A stretch of 64,000 nt of DNA, from positions 1-64,000 of the forward strand of contig NZ_JABVAX010000014.1 in the NCBI RefSeq assembly GCF_013404595.1, written 5' to 3'. The notes under the pieces were generated by a model. That model had not been told where the DNA came from, ran no database searches, and saw only the letters and a program-made list of their open reading frames with translations. The position numbers and the translations under genes were made by a program. Below are positions 8,587 through 18,381 of the stretch, one piece after another (the stretch's first letter is position 1; each line of letters starts with the position of its first letter). The stretch is from Jannaschia marina. GTDB taxonomy: Bacteria; Pseudomonadota; Alphaproteobacteria; Rhodobacterales; Rhodobacteraceae.

Positions 8587-10620
8587 TCAACCCTCGCGCA
8601 GCACTTCGAGGAAGGCGTCGCCGAAGCGCTCTGCGTGGCGCTCGCCGAGGATACGGGTGATGTCGTCGGCCTCGGGGCGCGCGCGTGCGACCTTGGCCAG
8701 TTGCGACGACGAACAGGTCATCGGCTTGTCGGTTCCGGTCTCGCCGCGGCTCAGGTCGTTCTGTACCGAAAGGAGCCGGTCGTAGATCGCCCCCTCGCTC
8801 CGCCCGGCGAGCTTGCGGCGGGCCGGGTGCACGGCCTCGGGCATCTCGCCGGTCAGGACGGCAAGGAATGTCGCACCGTAGCGGTCGAGCTTCTTGGCCC
8901 CGACGCCAGAGATCCGCGCCATCGTGTCGAGCGTTTCGGGCCGCGTCTCTGCCATCTCGATCAGGGTGCGGTCGGTGAAGACGACGTAGGCCGGCACCCC
9001 CTGCGCCTCGGCCAGCGCGCGGCGCTTCGCCTTGAGCGCCGAGAGCATCGGTGCATCTTCTTCCGACACCAGCTGTTTGACGGCCGGCCGGCGCTCGGCC
9101 CTCTTGATGCTGTCGCGGCGCAGCGTCACGCTCTCCTCCCCGCGCAGGATGGGCCGGGCCGGCTCGGTCATGCGCAGCGCGCCGTGGCGCTCGGCGTCGG
9201 GCCGCACGAGGTCGAGGCCCATCATCTGCCGGAAGATCGCCTGCCACTGAGGCTTCGGCGTGTCAGAGCCGCAGCCCCATGTCGGCAGGCTGTCGTGCGC
9301 GAAGCGCCGGGTCTTCTCCGTCTCCGTCCCGGTCAGCACGTCGATCAGATGGCCGGTGCCGAACCGCTCCTCCGTGCGCAGCATCGCCGAGAGCGCCTTG
9401 CGCACCTCGGTCGTCGCATCGAAGAGATCGGGCGGTGTCTCGCAGAGGTCGCAATTGCCACAGGGCTCGGCCCCCTCGCCGAAGTACCGCAGGAGCGTCA
9501 CGCGGCGGCAGACCTGCGCCTCGGCGAGGCCCAGGAGAGCGTTCAGTCGGCCGTGGTCTGCGGCGCGCATCTCGGGCGGGGCAAGCCCCTCGTCTATCTG
9601 CTGCCGGCGATAGCGGATGTCGTCTGCCCCGAAGAGCGTGAGCGTGTCGGCCGGGGCCCCGTCGCGCCCGGCGCGGCCGATCTCCTGATAATAGGCCTCG
9701 ATCGACTTCGGCAGGTCGGCGTGCGCCACCCAGCGAATATCCGGCTTGTCGATGCCCATGCCGAAGGCCACTGTCGCGACGACGATCAGCCCGTCTTCCT
9801 GCTGGAACCTCCGCTCGACAGCCCGCCGGTCCTCCGCATCCATGCCGCCGTGATAGTGGCAGGCGCTATGGCCATCGTCGCCGAGTGCCTTCGCCAGCGT
9901 CTCGGTCTTGGCCCGGGTGCCGCAGTAGACGATGCCCGACTGCCCCTTGCGGGCGGCCGCGAACGAAAGGATCTGCCGGCGCGGCCCGTCCTTCGGCTGG
10001 AAGGTCAGCGTGATGTTCGGTCGGTCGAAACCGTGCAGGAAGACCTCGGGCGGCGCGGCGAAGAGGCGGCGCACCATCTCGTCCCGCGTCTCGGCATCGG
10101 CGGTCGCGGTGAAGGCGGCGAGCGGCACGTCGAGCGCGCGGCGCAATTCTCCGATGCGCAGGTAGTCGGGGCGGAAATCGTGGCCCCACTGGCTGACGCA
10201 ATGGGCTTCGTCCACGGCGATGAGCGCGCATCCCGCGCGCCGCAGCATCCGCTCCGTGCCCGAGGAGGCGAGCCGCTCGGGCGCGATGTAGAGCAGTTTG
10301 AGCGTACCGTCCTCGATCGCTTGCCAGACAGCCTCGGTCTCTTCCTCGGTGTTGCCGGAGGTGAGCGCCCCGGCCACGACCCCGGCCTCCTGCAGCGCGC
10401 GCACCTGGTCGCGCATCAGCGCGATGAGCGGCGAGATGACCACGGTCAGCCCGTCACGGCAGAGCGCCGGCAGCTGGAAGCAGAGCGACTTGCCACCGCC
10501 GGTCGGCATGATGGCGAGCACGTCGTGCCCCGCGACCACCGCCTCCACGATTTCCGACTGGCCGGGGCGGAAGGCGTCGAATCCGAAGATGGAGGACAGG
10601 AGGTCCTGCGGATCTGGCAT
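8587..10620 (-). CDS. recQ: ATP-dependent DNA helicase RecQ
   Basis: RecQ unwinds DNA 3'-to-5' in RecF-pathway repair and replication-fork rescue. The 677-residue protein has the helicase core with Walker A MPTGGGKSLCFQ, the DEAH box in VDEAHCVSQWG, and the motif VI region QEIGRAGRDG. It is followed by the zinc-binding and winged-helix RQC region, with cysteines in PCGNCDLC, and an HRDC domain near the C-terminus (ISGVGAKKLDRYG). The start is placed at MPDPQ (10620) because the few codons further upstream are not conserved in style; the ribosome site is weak either way. Its upstream region is AT-rich and adjoins an insertion-sequence remnant. Confidence 0.96.
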   Translation of the reverse strand: MPDPQDLLSSIFGFDAFRPGQSEIVEAVVAGHDVLAIMPTGGGKSLCFQLPALCRDGLTVVISPLIALMRDQVRALQEAGVVAGALTSGNTEEETEAVWQAIEDGTLKLLYIAPERLASSGTERMLRRAGCALIAVDEAHCVSQWGHDFRPDYLRIGELRRALDVPLAAFTATADAETRDEMVRRLFAAPPEVFLHGFDRPNITLTFQPKDGPRRQILSFAAARKGQSGIVYCGTRAKTETLAKALGDDGHSACHYHGGMDAEDRRAVERRFQQEDGLIVVATVAFGMGIDKPDIRWVAHADLPKSIEAYYQEIGRAGRDGAPADTLTLFGADDIRYRRQQIDEGLAPPEMRAADHGRLNALLGLAEAQVCRRVTLLRYFGEGAEPCGNCDLCETPPDLFDATTEVRKALSAMLRTEERFGTGHLIDVLTGTETEKTRRFAHDSLPTWGCGSDTPKPQWQAIFRQMMGLDLVRPDAERHGALRMTEPARPILRGEESVTLRRDSIKRAERRPAVKQLVSEEDAPMLSALKAKRRALAEAQGVPAYVVFTDRTLIEMAETRPETLDTMARISGVGAKKLDRYGATFLAVLTGEMPEAVHPARRKLAGRSEGAIYDRLLSVQNDLSRGETGTDKPMTCSSSQLAKVARARPEADDITRILGERHAERFGDAFLEVLREG

Positions 10621-10774
10621 CGGGTCTGCTCTGCTCGGTTTCCCTCCGAATCCCATAGCGGCGGATGGGAAACAAGCGATTAAAGATAGGTGACTGTATA
10701 TTTCACAAACCCAACAATGCCGTTTATTCGGATGCTTTTGCCGGTTTGCGGTAGCGTCAGAGTATAGCCCAGAT

Positions 10775-11245
10775 TGGAGCTCTCCCGGTTTTGTGGACGG
10801 TTATAAGTTGGAGAACTCTAGCGTTTCGAGCGCGATTCTTTCGTCGTCGATGAGCGAGAGATAGCCCAGAGCCAGGTGACGGCGGCCGGGGGTGTACCAG
10901 CCCTCGATGAATTCGAAGATCGCCATGCGGGCTTCCGCCCTGGTCCGGGACTTTCGCCTGTCCGGAAGCTCGCATTCGAAGGTCGCAGAGAAGCTCTCGC
11001 ACATGGCGTTGTCGTATGTGTCACTGACCGATCCTACGGACGGCCTGACGCCCGCCTCCTTGCAACCGAGACCGCACGCAACGGATGTGTATTGCGCGAA
11101 TGGTCGCTATATTGCACCACATCCGACGGCTTGCGCTGGCCGATCGCCATGTTCGCTGCATCGAGGACGAGCTGCGTCTTCAGGTTCCTCCCCATGGCCC
11201 AGCCGAGGATCCGGCGCGAAAACGCATCGAATACGATATGCGCGA
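10775..11245 (-). pseudogene. IS3-family transposase (OrfB) remnant, frameshifted and truncated
   Basis: Reading the minus strand from about 11245 gives DAFSRRILGWAMG and then QLVLDAANMAIGQRKP, typical of the DDE integrase core of IS3-family OrfB. A net one-base frameshift near 11092-11100 is followed, in the next frame, by GVRPSVGSVSDTYDNAMCES and a C-terminal part with FEFIEGWYTPGRRH and LGYLS, ending at the stop at 10801. The first half of OrfB, including the first catalytic Asp, and all of OrfA are missing. A right-end inverted repeat could begin near 10775 (TGGAGCTCTCCCGG). This is a dead relic, not an active element. Confidence 0.85.
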
Positions 11246-11333
11246 AAGGCGCGCCCGAAGTGCGGCTGGCCTCTCTTCTCGTGCAGCGCGCCGACGCCGA
11301 ACGCGCGGGTGTCGCCGGTCGGCCGGCCCGCCG

Positions 11334-12185
11334 CTACTCGACCACGTAGTCCACGAACTCCGTCCGCTGGATCAGCGGGCGCTGGTTGTCGTCGGAAATC
11401 ATCGTGAGCCGGATACGGTCCGACTCGTCCTGCCAGACCTCAAGACCCTCGAGGTTGTCGTGCACGCCGATCCCGCTCTGGAACACGAGGCGTTCGTCCC
11501 TTCCGTCGAGGTCGAAGCTGCGCACGCGGCTGCGGAACCCGAGGAGCGCGAAGTCACGTTCGAGCAGGTAGAGCCGTCCGTCGGGGCCGATGTCGGCCCC
11601 CGATACGAGAAAACGTCCGTCCCGCCTGAGGGTAAACGGCTTCGACCAGGTCGTGCCGTCGAAGCGGTAGACGGGAAACGGCGTACCGAGGCCGCCCGAC
11701 CGTTCTGGGATCGCGTAGAGCGTGCCGTCGGCATCCGCCGCGAGCGCCTCCAGACCCGAGTTCTCCTGCAGCCCGTCGAAACCGGCGTCCTGCGTGAAAC
11801 GTTCCGGCGGCGTCGCGATGTCTGCATGGCGCATGACGCGGTGTGCCCCCTCGTAGGCCACGTAGAGCGCATCGCCCGCGGCGGCGATGGCCTCGGCGTC
11901 GGTCTCGCCCGCCTGCAGCGTGCCGCCGGTCGAGCGCAGGAGAGGACCATGAGCTGTCGGGCGGAACGCGCTGACCGCGCCGTCGGCGTCGCGCGCGAGC
12001 GTCCCGCGCACCCAATGGCCGCGGTCCGACAGCAGGAGCGCCGTACCGCCCGCCTCGAGGTGGAGAGCCGAATAGCCCCCCGCGCCGTCGAACCCCGGAT
12101 CCCAGACGTGGGAGCCGAGGAAGACGGCCTCCGCGGCCGCCGAGGCGGGCAGCAGGGTCAGCGCGAGGAGAGGACCGAGACGCAT
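11334..12185 (-). CDS. Esterase-like activity of phytase family protein, secreted
   Basis: The 283-residue protein has a signal peptide (MRLGPLLALTLLPASAAAEA, cleavage near residue 19) and a repetitive beta-rich body compatible with a phytase-like beta-propeller (the PF13449 type): GGYSALHLEAGGTALLLSD, NSGLEALAADADGTLYAI and DNLEGLEVW are characteristic blades. Substrate and reaction are unknown; it probably acts in the periplasm. The start ATG lies 28 bases inside the end of mepA, so the two are translationally coupled. Its stop adjoins the IS3 remnant, but the C-terminus (TEFVDYVVE) looks complete. Confidence 0.8.
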   Translation of the reverse strand: MRLGPLLALTLLPASAAAEAVFLGSHVWDPGFDGAGGYSALHLEAGGTALLLSDRGHWVRGTLARDADGAVSAFRPTAHGPLLRSTGGTLQAGETDAEAIAAAGDALYVAYEGAHRVMRHADIATPPERFTQDAGFDGLQENSGLEALAADADGTLYAIPERSGGLGTPFPVYRFDGTTWSKPFTLRRDGRFLVSGADIGPDGRLYLLERDFALLGFRSRVRSFDLDGRDERLVFQSGIGVHDNLEGLEVWQDESDRIRLTMISDDNQRPLIQRTEFVDYVVE

Positions 12186-13012
12186 TGCGTTGGCAGGTCG
12201 GCGAGTTGCAGCTCCCGCCGCGGGCGCGCGGGTGCGGCATTCGGGTCGGGCGGCGGCGGGTTCAGGATGTTGTTCACCCAGTCCTGCGCCTCGGCGCAGC
12301 CGTCGCCCGGGGGGGGCGGGTCCTGGTTCAGGCAGCCGCTCGCGCCGCGCGGGCAGGAGATGCGGACGTGCATGTGATAATGGTGCCCGTACCAGGGCCG
12401 GACCTTGCGGAGCCACGAACGGTCCCCCGTCTCGGTACGGCACATCTCGACCTTGGCACCGGGGAAGATGAAGATGCGCGCCGTGCGCGGATCCTGCGCG
12501 GCCTTCTTCACCAGCTCGTGCTGCCCCCGGCTCCAGTTCGAATTGACGAAGGCCCCGTTCGAGCGGCGCATGGAAACGGCCGAGAGGTTCTCGCGCTCGC
12601 GCCGGGTGAGCGTCATGTCGGTCGCCGGATAGAGCCAGATGTCGGCGTCGAGGCCGATCTGGTGGCTCCGGTGGCCCGAGAGCATGGGACCGCCGCGCGG
12701 CTGGCTCAGGTCGCCCACGTAGATGCCGCCCCAGCCGATCCGGTTCATATGGCGGCCGATGTCCTGCACGAGGTCGACGAGCTCGGGATGGCCCCAGTTG
12801 CGGTTGCGGCTGAGGCGCATCGCCTGCCAGCTGTCGCCCGTCTCGGGCAGTTCCACCAGACCCGCGGCACAGCCCCGTGCGTAGCTCCCGAAGGGCTCCG
12901 CGCGCTGTTGCGAGCCGGTCTGCGCCGCTCCGAACTGCGTCTTGGCAAGCTGCGCCTCGGCGGGCGGCGCAAGCGCCAGCCCGAGGCAGATTGCGATGGC
13001 ACGGATCATCAT
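12158..13012 (-). CDS. mepA: Penicillin-insensitive murein endopeptidase MepA
   Basis: MepA is a periplasmic M74-family zinc peptidase that cuts the D-Ala-mDAP cross-links of peptidoglycan. The 284-residue protein starts with a signal peptide (MMIRAIAICLGLALAPPAEA) and has the zinc-ligand stretches SGHRSHQIGLDADIW and GHHYHMHVRISCP. Several cysteines near the C-terminus fit the usual disulfides; a proline-rich tail (NPPPPDPNAAPARPRRE) follows. The start is the first of two tandem ATGs at 13012, in an ATGA overlap with the stop of the upstream MFS gene. It also overlaps the downstream phytase-like gene, so all three form one operon. Confidence 0.94.
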   Translation of the reverse strand: MMIRAIAICLGLALAPPAEAQLAKTQFGAAQTGSQQRAEPFGSYARGCAAGLVELPETGDSWQAMRLSRNRNWGHPELVDLVQDIGRHMNRIGWGGIYVGDLSQPRGGPMLSGHRSHQIGLDADIWLYPATDMTLTRRERENLSAVSMRRSNGAFVNSNWSRGQHELVKKAAQDPRTARIFIFPGAKVEMCRTETGDRSWLRKVRPWYGHHYHMHVRISCPRGASGCLNQDPPPPGDGCAEAQDWVNNILNPPPPDPNAAPARPRRELQLADLPTQCVSVLSSR

Positions 13013-14343
13013 GCGCTCTCCCCTTCCGCTTTGACCCAGAATAGCAGGATCAGACCCAGTATGAACAATCCAACCACCGGGAGAACCCCGATCTGCTGGC
13101 TTCCCGACATCAGCGTCACGATGCCGATCAAAAGCGGTGCAAGGAAGGCCGTGGCCTTTCCGGCGAGCGCGTAGAGGCCGAAGCCCTCGGTCACGTGATC
13201 CGGGTCGACGAGACGCACGAGCATGGTCCGGCTCGACGCCTGCAGCGACCCGCCGGCGGCCCCGATCGCCGCGCCGAGGACATAGAACGTGAGGCTCGGC
13301 AGGGCGGAGCCTTCTGGCACCGGCACGAAGAGGACTGTAGTGGGCGTCACCGTCACCACGGTCAGCGAGATGAGCGTGAGCGCGACGACGCAGAAGACGA
13401 TCACGGGTTTCGGGCCCCGCGCCCGGTCGACGCGTCCGCCGATCCACGCGAAGATCGCCCCGGTGATCGCGGCGATGATGCCGAAGACGCCGATGTCGAC
13501 CGGGCTCCAGCCGAGGACGCCGGCGGTATAGATGCCACCGAAGGTGTAGAGCCCGTTGAGCGCGTCGCGGTAGAGCATCGACCCTCCGAGATAGGCCATG
13601 AAGGAGGGGCGGCCCGGCAACGACCGGACGGTCTCGGCCAGACGGCGGAGTGTCTCGCCGACCGAGGTCATCGTGTCGGAAACGGCGCGCGCGGGCTTCA
13701 CCCAGAGGAAGAACGGCACCATGAAGACGACGTACCAAAGGGCCGTGAACGGGCCGACGAAGCGTGTGCCCTCGCGCATATCGGGATCGAGACCGAGGAT
13801 CGGCGCGATGCCGAGGAAGGTCACGCCGGCCTCGTTCTCGGCGAAGAAAAGCAGCATCACCACGAGCGAGAGCACGCCGCCGACGTATCCCAGCGCCCAT
13901 CCGGAGCCCGAGATGCGCCCGATCTCCTCGCGCGGGCCGAGGGTCGGCAGCATGGCGTTGGTAAAAATCGTCGCGAATTCCATGCCGATGAGGCCGATGC
14001 AGAAGACCAGCAGAATGGGCCAGACGGTTTCGGCCCCCGGCACCGCGAACCAGAGCGCGGCCGAGCCGAGAACGTAGAGGACCGAGAACGTCTTGATCCA
14101 GGTCAGATGCCTGCCCGAGGCATCGGCCATCGCCCCAAGGACAGGCGCGCTGATCGCCATGACGAAACCGGCGGCCCCGACGGCGAAGCCGAAGGCCGAT
14201 TGCGCCTCGACCGGGTCGTCCATGACGGCGCTGGCGAAATAGGGACCGAAGATGAAGGTCAGGAGCAGCGTGTTGTAGGGCTGCGACGCGAAGTCGAACA
14301 TCATCCAGCCGCGCACGCGGCGTCTCAGTGCCGTGTCGATCAT
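13009..14343 (-). CDS. MFS transporter, UMF1/Atg22-like
   Basis: The 444-residue membrane protein shows about twelve hydrophobic segments and the start RGWMMFDFASQPYNTLLLTF, the signature of the UMF1/Atg22-like branch of the major facilitator superfamily. These carriers sit in the inner membrane; in eukaryotic relatives they export amino acids from the vacuole, but bacterial substrates are generally undefined. The ATG at 14343 starts directly before this motif. It is the first gene of an overlapping run with mepA and the phytase-like gene, so a link with release or recovery of cell-wall material is possible but unproven. Confidence 0.85.
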   Translation of the reverse strand: MIDTALRRRVRGWMMFDFASQPYNTLLLTFIFGPYFASAVMDDPVEAQSAFGFAVGAAGFVMAISAPVLGAMADASGRHLTWIKTFSVLYVLGSAALWFAVPGAETVWPILLVFCIGLIGMEFATIFTNAMLPTLGPREEIGRISGSGWALGYVGGVLSLVVMLLFFAENEAGVTFLGIAPILGLDPDMREGTRFVGPFTALWYVVFMVPFFLWVKPARAVSDTMTSVGETLRRLAETVRSLPGRPSFMAYLGGSMLYRDALNGLYTFGGIYTAGVLGWSPVDIGVFGIIAAITGAIFAWIGGRVDRARGPKPVIVFCVVALTLISLTVVTVTPTTVLFVPVPEGSALPSLTFYVLGAAIGAAGGSLQASSRTMLVRLVDPDHVTEGFGLYALAGKATAFLAPLLIGIVTLMSGSQQIGVLPVVGLFILGLILLFWVKAEGESA

Positions 14344-14420
14344 CGTCCGCCCTTCCCCAGGTGCAGGGCGCACCTTGGGCGGCTTTGTGACGCGGTGCAA
14401 CACGGGCAGTGGCCGCCCCC

Positions 14421-14984
14421 CTAGATCGAGGGGGGTGTGTGACCCGCGGGTACGGCTCCTTCGGGTGGCCAGGGGCGGGTGCCCTCGGCCTCGATCCAGG
14501 CGGCGACCCAGGCCGGCATCTCGGGCGCGGGGCCGTCGTGGCCGATCTCGCGCAGGGCCTCGGCGGGGTCGACGGTGCCGCCCTTCGCGGTGACCGCCGT
14601 GCGCAGGAGGGCCTGCGACGTGCAGGTGCCGTTCACCCACATCGCCTGGACGATATACACGAACTTGTGGTCCCAGCCGACGCAGCGCGTGTGCATCTCG
14701 ATCCGCTGGAAGCCTGTCACGCGGCGGCGGTAGCGGATGCTCGCGCCGGCGACGGCGAGCCCCCATTTGCGCCGACGCAGCGCCGCGGCAAGCCCCATGC
14801 GCTGCCCGGCCGTGAACCGGCCGATGTCGTAGAGCGTGAGCGTGCGCCCGTTGTTGAGTTCGAGAAATCCGTCGAGATCCCAAGGCAGGCAGATGTGATG
14901 CGACACATGGGTTTCGGTCGGCGCGATCGGCGGGGCCTTGCGCTGCTGCCAGAGCTGCCAGGCCAGTCGGACGAAGGGATACAT
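14421..14984 (-). CDS. Acyl-CoA thioesterase, 4HBT/hotdog family
   Basis: The 187-residue protein fits a single hotdog fold of the 4-hydroxybenzoyl-CoA thioesterase type: HICLPWDLDGFLELNNGRTL carries the catalytic-type Asp region (WDLDGFLELNNG corresponds to the WDxDxxxHxNN pattern), followed by LTLYDIGRFTAGQRMG and a later beta strand KFVYIVQAMWVNG. The His of the common pattern is replaced here by another residue, as in the bacterial/animal THEM6-like group. Substrate is unknown. The ATG at 14984 is chosen over an in-frame upstream start because it begins at the hydrophobic helix MYPFVRLAWQLW. Confidence 0.78.
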   Translation of the reverse strand: MYPFVRLAWQLWQQRKAPPIAPTETHVSHHICLPWDLDGFLELNNGRTLTLYDIGRFTAGQRMGLAAALRRRKWGLAVAGASIRYRRRVTGFQRIEMHTRCVGWDHKFVYIVQAMWVNGTCTSQALLRTAVTAKGGTVDPAEALREIGHDGPAPEMPAWVAAWIEAEGTRPWPPEGAVPAGHTPPSI

Positions 14985-15095
14985 GGGTGCCGTGTTGACC
15001 TTGGTGCGGTTTACGTCAACCCCGACCACGCGTCAGCTTGCGGGTGACGTGCCCCGCGCCTAGATCAGGGCGACAGATCCGAAGGAAGGCCCGAC

Positions 15096-15389
15096 ATGAT
15101 CCTTATCATCGACATCCTGCAACTGCTGCTGAGCGTCGCCTGGTTCTTCGCGATCGCGCACATCATCATGTCGTGGCTCATCAATTTCGGGGTCCTGAAC
15201 CTGCACCAGCCGATCGTCGCGCAGCTCTGGGACGGTCTGAACCGCATCCTCGAACCGGCCTATGCCCCCATCCGCCGGGTTCTGCCGAACACCGGCGCGC
15301 TCGACCTCGCGCCGCTCGTGTTCTTCCTCGGGATCATCATCGCGCGGATGATCCTCGCCAGTTGGCAGCGATCGCTGCTCCTGGGTTAA
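15096..15389 (+). CDS. YggT family membrane protein
   Basis: The 97-residue protein has two long hydrophobic segments with an amphipathic stretch between them (LNRILEPAYAPIRRVLP), the usual YggT layout. Members are inner-membrane proteins linked to osmotic tolerance or, in chloroplasts, to cytochrome assembly; the bacterial role is undefined. The start at 15096 follows GAAGGAAGGCCCGAC. The stop codon overlaps the convergent 42-residue small gene by three bases. Confidence 0.9.
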   Translation: MILIIDILQLLLSVAWFFAIAHIIMSWLINFGVLNLHQPIVAQLWDGLNRILEPAYAPIRRVLPNTGALDLAPLVFFLGIIIARMILASWQRSLLLG

Positions 15390-15514
15390 AGCACCGCCGC
15401 GATCCGGCAGAACAGGCAGTTTGCCTGCTCGACGTGGTCGACATGCTGCAAAGCCACGCCGCCGAGGATCGCAAGCGCCAGAAGGATCGCGCGGGTTTCG
15501 GTTCTCACTGCCAT
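15386..15514 (-). CDS. Predicted 42-residue membrane or secreted small protein
   Basis: On the minus strand an ATG at 15514 opens a 42-codon frame ending at TAA 15386. The product starts MAVRTETRAILLALAILGG, a basic n-region followed by a hydrophobic segment, and continues with HVDHVEQANCLFCRIAAVL. It therefore looks like an uncleaved signal anchor or a short secreted peptide, with a CxxC-like pair (CLFC) and three histidine/aspartate metal-type residues. The start is preceded by GATGGAGGTGTCCC, a near-perfect ribosome site, the main reason to accept so short a gene. I do not recognise a family. It converges on yggT. Confidence 0.55.
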   Translation of the reverse strand: MAVRTETRAILLALAILGGVALQHVDHVEQANCLFCRIAAVL

Positions 15515-15598
15515 GGGACACCTCCATCACGGGGTTCGATCTTGCGCCCGCAAGCGGGGCGCTTGCAAATCACGTGATGGTGACGGCACGGTCGCGCC

Positions 15599-16504
15599 AT
15601 GGACGATCGGATCAGCACCCATGACGCCGAGGAGGATGCCCGCAACGCGGACATCCGCATCTGGGTCGACGGAACCCTCAGACACCGGAACGACGCGGTC
15701 GTTTCGGTCTACGACAGCGGCTTCATGCTGGGCGACGGCGTGTGGGAGGGGTTGCGCCTCTACGACGGTCGGTGGGCGTTCCTCGACGAACACATCGCGC
15801 GGCTCTTCGAAGCGGCGAAGGCCATCGACCTCGACATAGGGTGCAGGCCCGATCAGGTGATCGCCGCGATCGAGGAGACGCGCGCGGCGAACGCCATGAC
15901 GACCGATGCCCATGCGCGCCTGATGGTGACGCGGGGCGTCAAGCGCCTGCCGTTCCAGCATCCGCGCCTGTCGACCCGAGGGCCCACGATGGTCATCATC
16001 ATGGAGCACTCGACGCCCCGGATCCCCCGGCCCGTGACGCTCGCCACCGTGCCGCATCTGCGCGGCCTGCCGATGACGCAGGATCCGAAGCTCAACTCCC
16101 ATTCGAAGCTCAACTGCATCCTCGCCTGCATCGCCGCCGAGAAGGCCGGCGCGGACGAGGCGTTGATGCTCGACGTCCATGGCTTCGTGAACACGACCAA
16201 CGCCTGCAACTTCTTCATCGTCCGCAAGGGCGAGGTTTGGACCTCGACCGGCGACTACTGCATGAACGGGATCACCCGACAGACGGTGATCGACCTCTGC
16301 CGTGCGAACGACATCCCGGTTTTCGAGCGCAACTTCTCGCTTGTGGATGCATATGGCGCGGACGAGGCCTTCCTGACCGGTACCTTCGGCGCACAGACGC
16401 CCGTGGGAGCGATCGACGGCCGGGTGATCGGCGACGGCGCGCTCGGGCCGGTCACCGCGCGGCTGCGCGACCTCTACAAGGCGAGGGTCGCGGGCGGGGC
16501 CTGA
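15599..16504 (+). CDS. Class IV PLP-dependent aminotransferase
   Basis: The 301-residue protein is a fold-type IV transaminase of the branched-chain / D-amino acid aminotransferase kind. The N-terminal motif VYDSGFMLGDGVWEGLRLYD, the Schiff-base lysine about K170 (NSHSKLN) and CMNGITRQTVIDL near residue 220-235 are all present. In the usual VxEgtxxN segment, where a Glu contacts the PLP ring nitrogen, this protein reads FVNTTNACNFF, with Thr at the Glu position. The substrate cannot be told from sequence; a true ilvE is present elsewhere in the window. No strong ribosome site precedes the ATG at 15599. Confidence 0.85.
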   Translation: MDDRISTHDAEEDARNADIRIWVDGTLRHRNDAVVSVYDSGFMLGDGVWEGLRLYDGRWAFLDEHIARLFEAAKAIDLDIGCRPDQVIAAIEETRAANAMTTDAHARLMVTRGVKRLPFQHPRLSTRGPTMVIIMEHSTPRIPRPVTLATVPHLRGLPMTQDPKLNSHSKLNCILACIAAEKAGADEALMLDVHGFVNTTNACNFFIVRKGEVWTSTGDYCMNGITRQTVIDLCRANDIPVFERNFSLVDAYGADEAFLTGTFGAQTPVGAIDGRVIGDGALGPVTARLRDLYKARVAGGA

Positions 16505-16525
16505 AACGGTTCGCCGCCCGTCGGG

Positions 16526-18166
<1,641 letters not shown>

Positions 18167-18381
18167 GTCTGTCTCCGTTCCTTGCGGTCCGTCCGCGCCC
18201 GATTGATCCGAAAGAGGGCTGGCCCGGCCCTGTGTTATTGACCTAGCGTCATGCACCGGAGATCAACCTCCGCGCTTGCATGGCTCGACTGCAGGGGCAG
18301 GGCACGCCCCCTTGACCGCGCGCGCGCCGCATCGGACGAGGGGCGTGCGGGTCTCTCCCGCGTGCCATGCGGGAGGTGCCC

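Noticed and set aside
8302..10683. A plus-strand open frame of about 793 codons
   Set aside because: It is antisense to yaaA and recQ; composition and lack of motifs mark it as a shadow.
15570..15579. ATCACGTGAT palindrome before the class IV aminotransferase
   Set aside because: A ten-base palindrome is expected by chance at this length; there is no second site or known regulator to support it.
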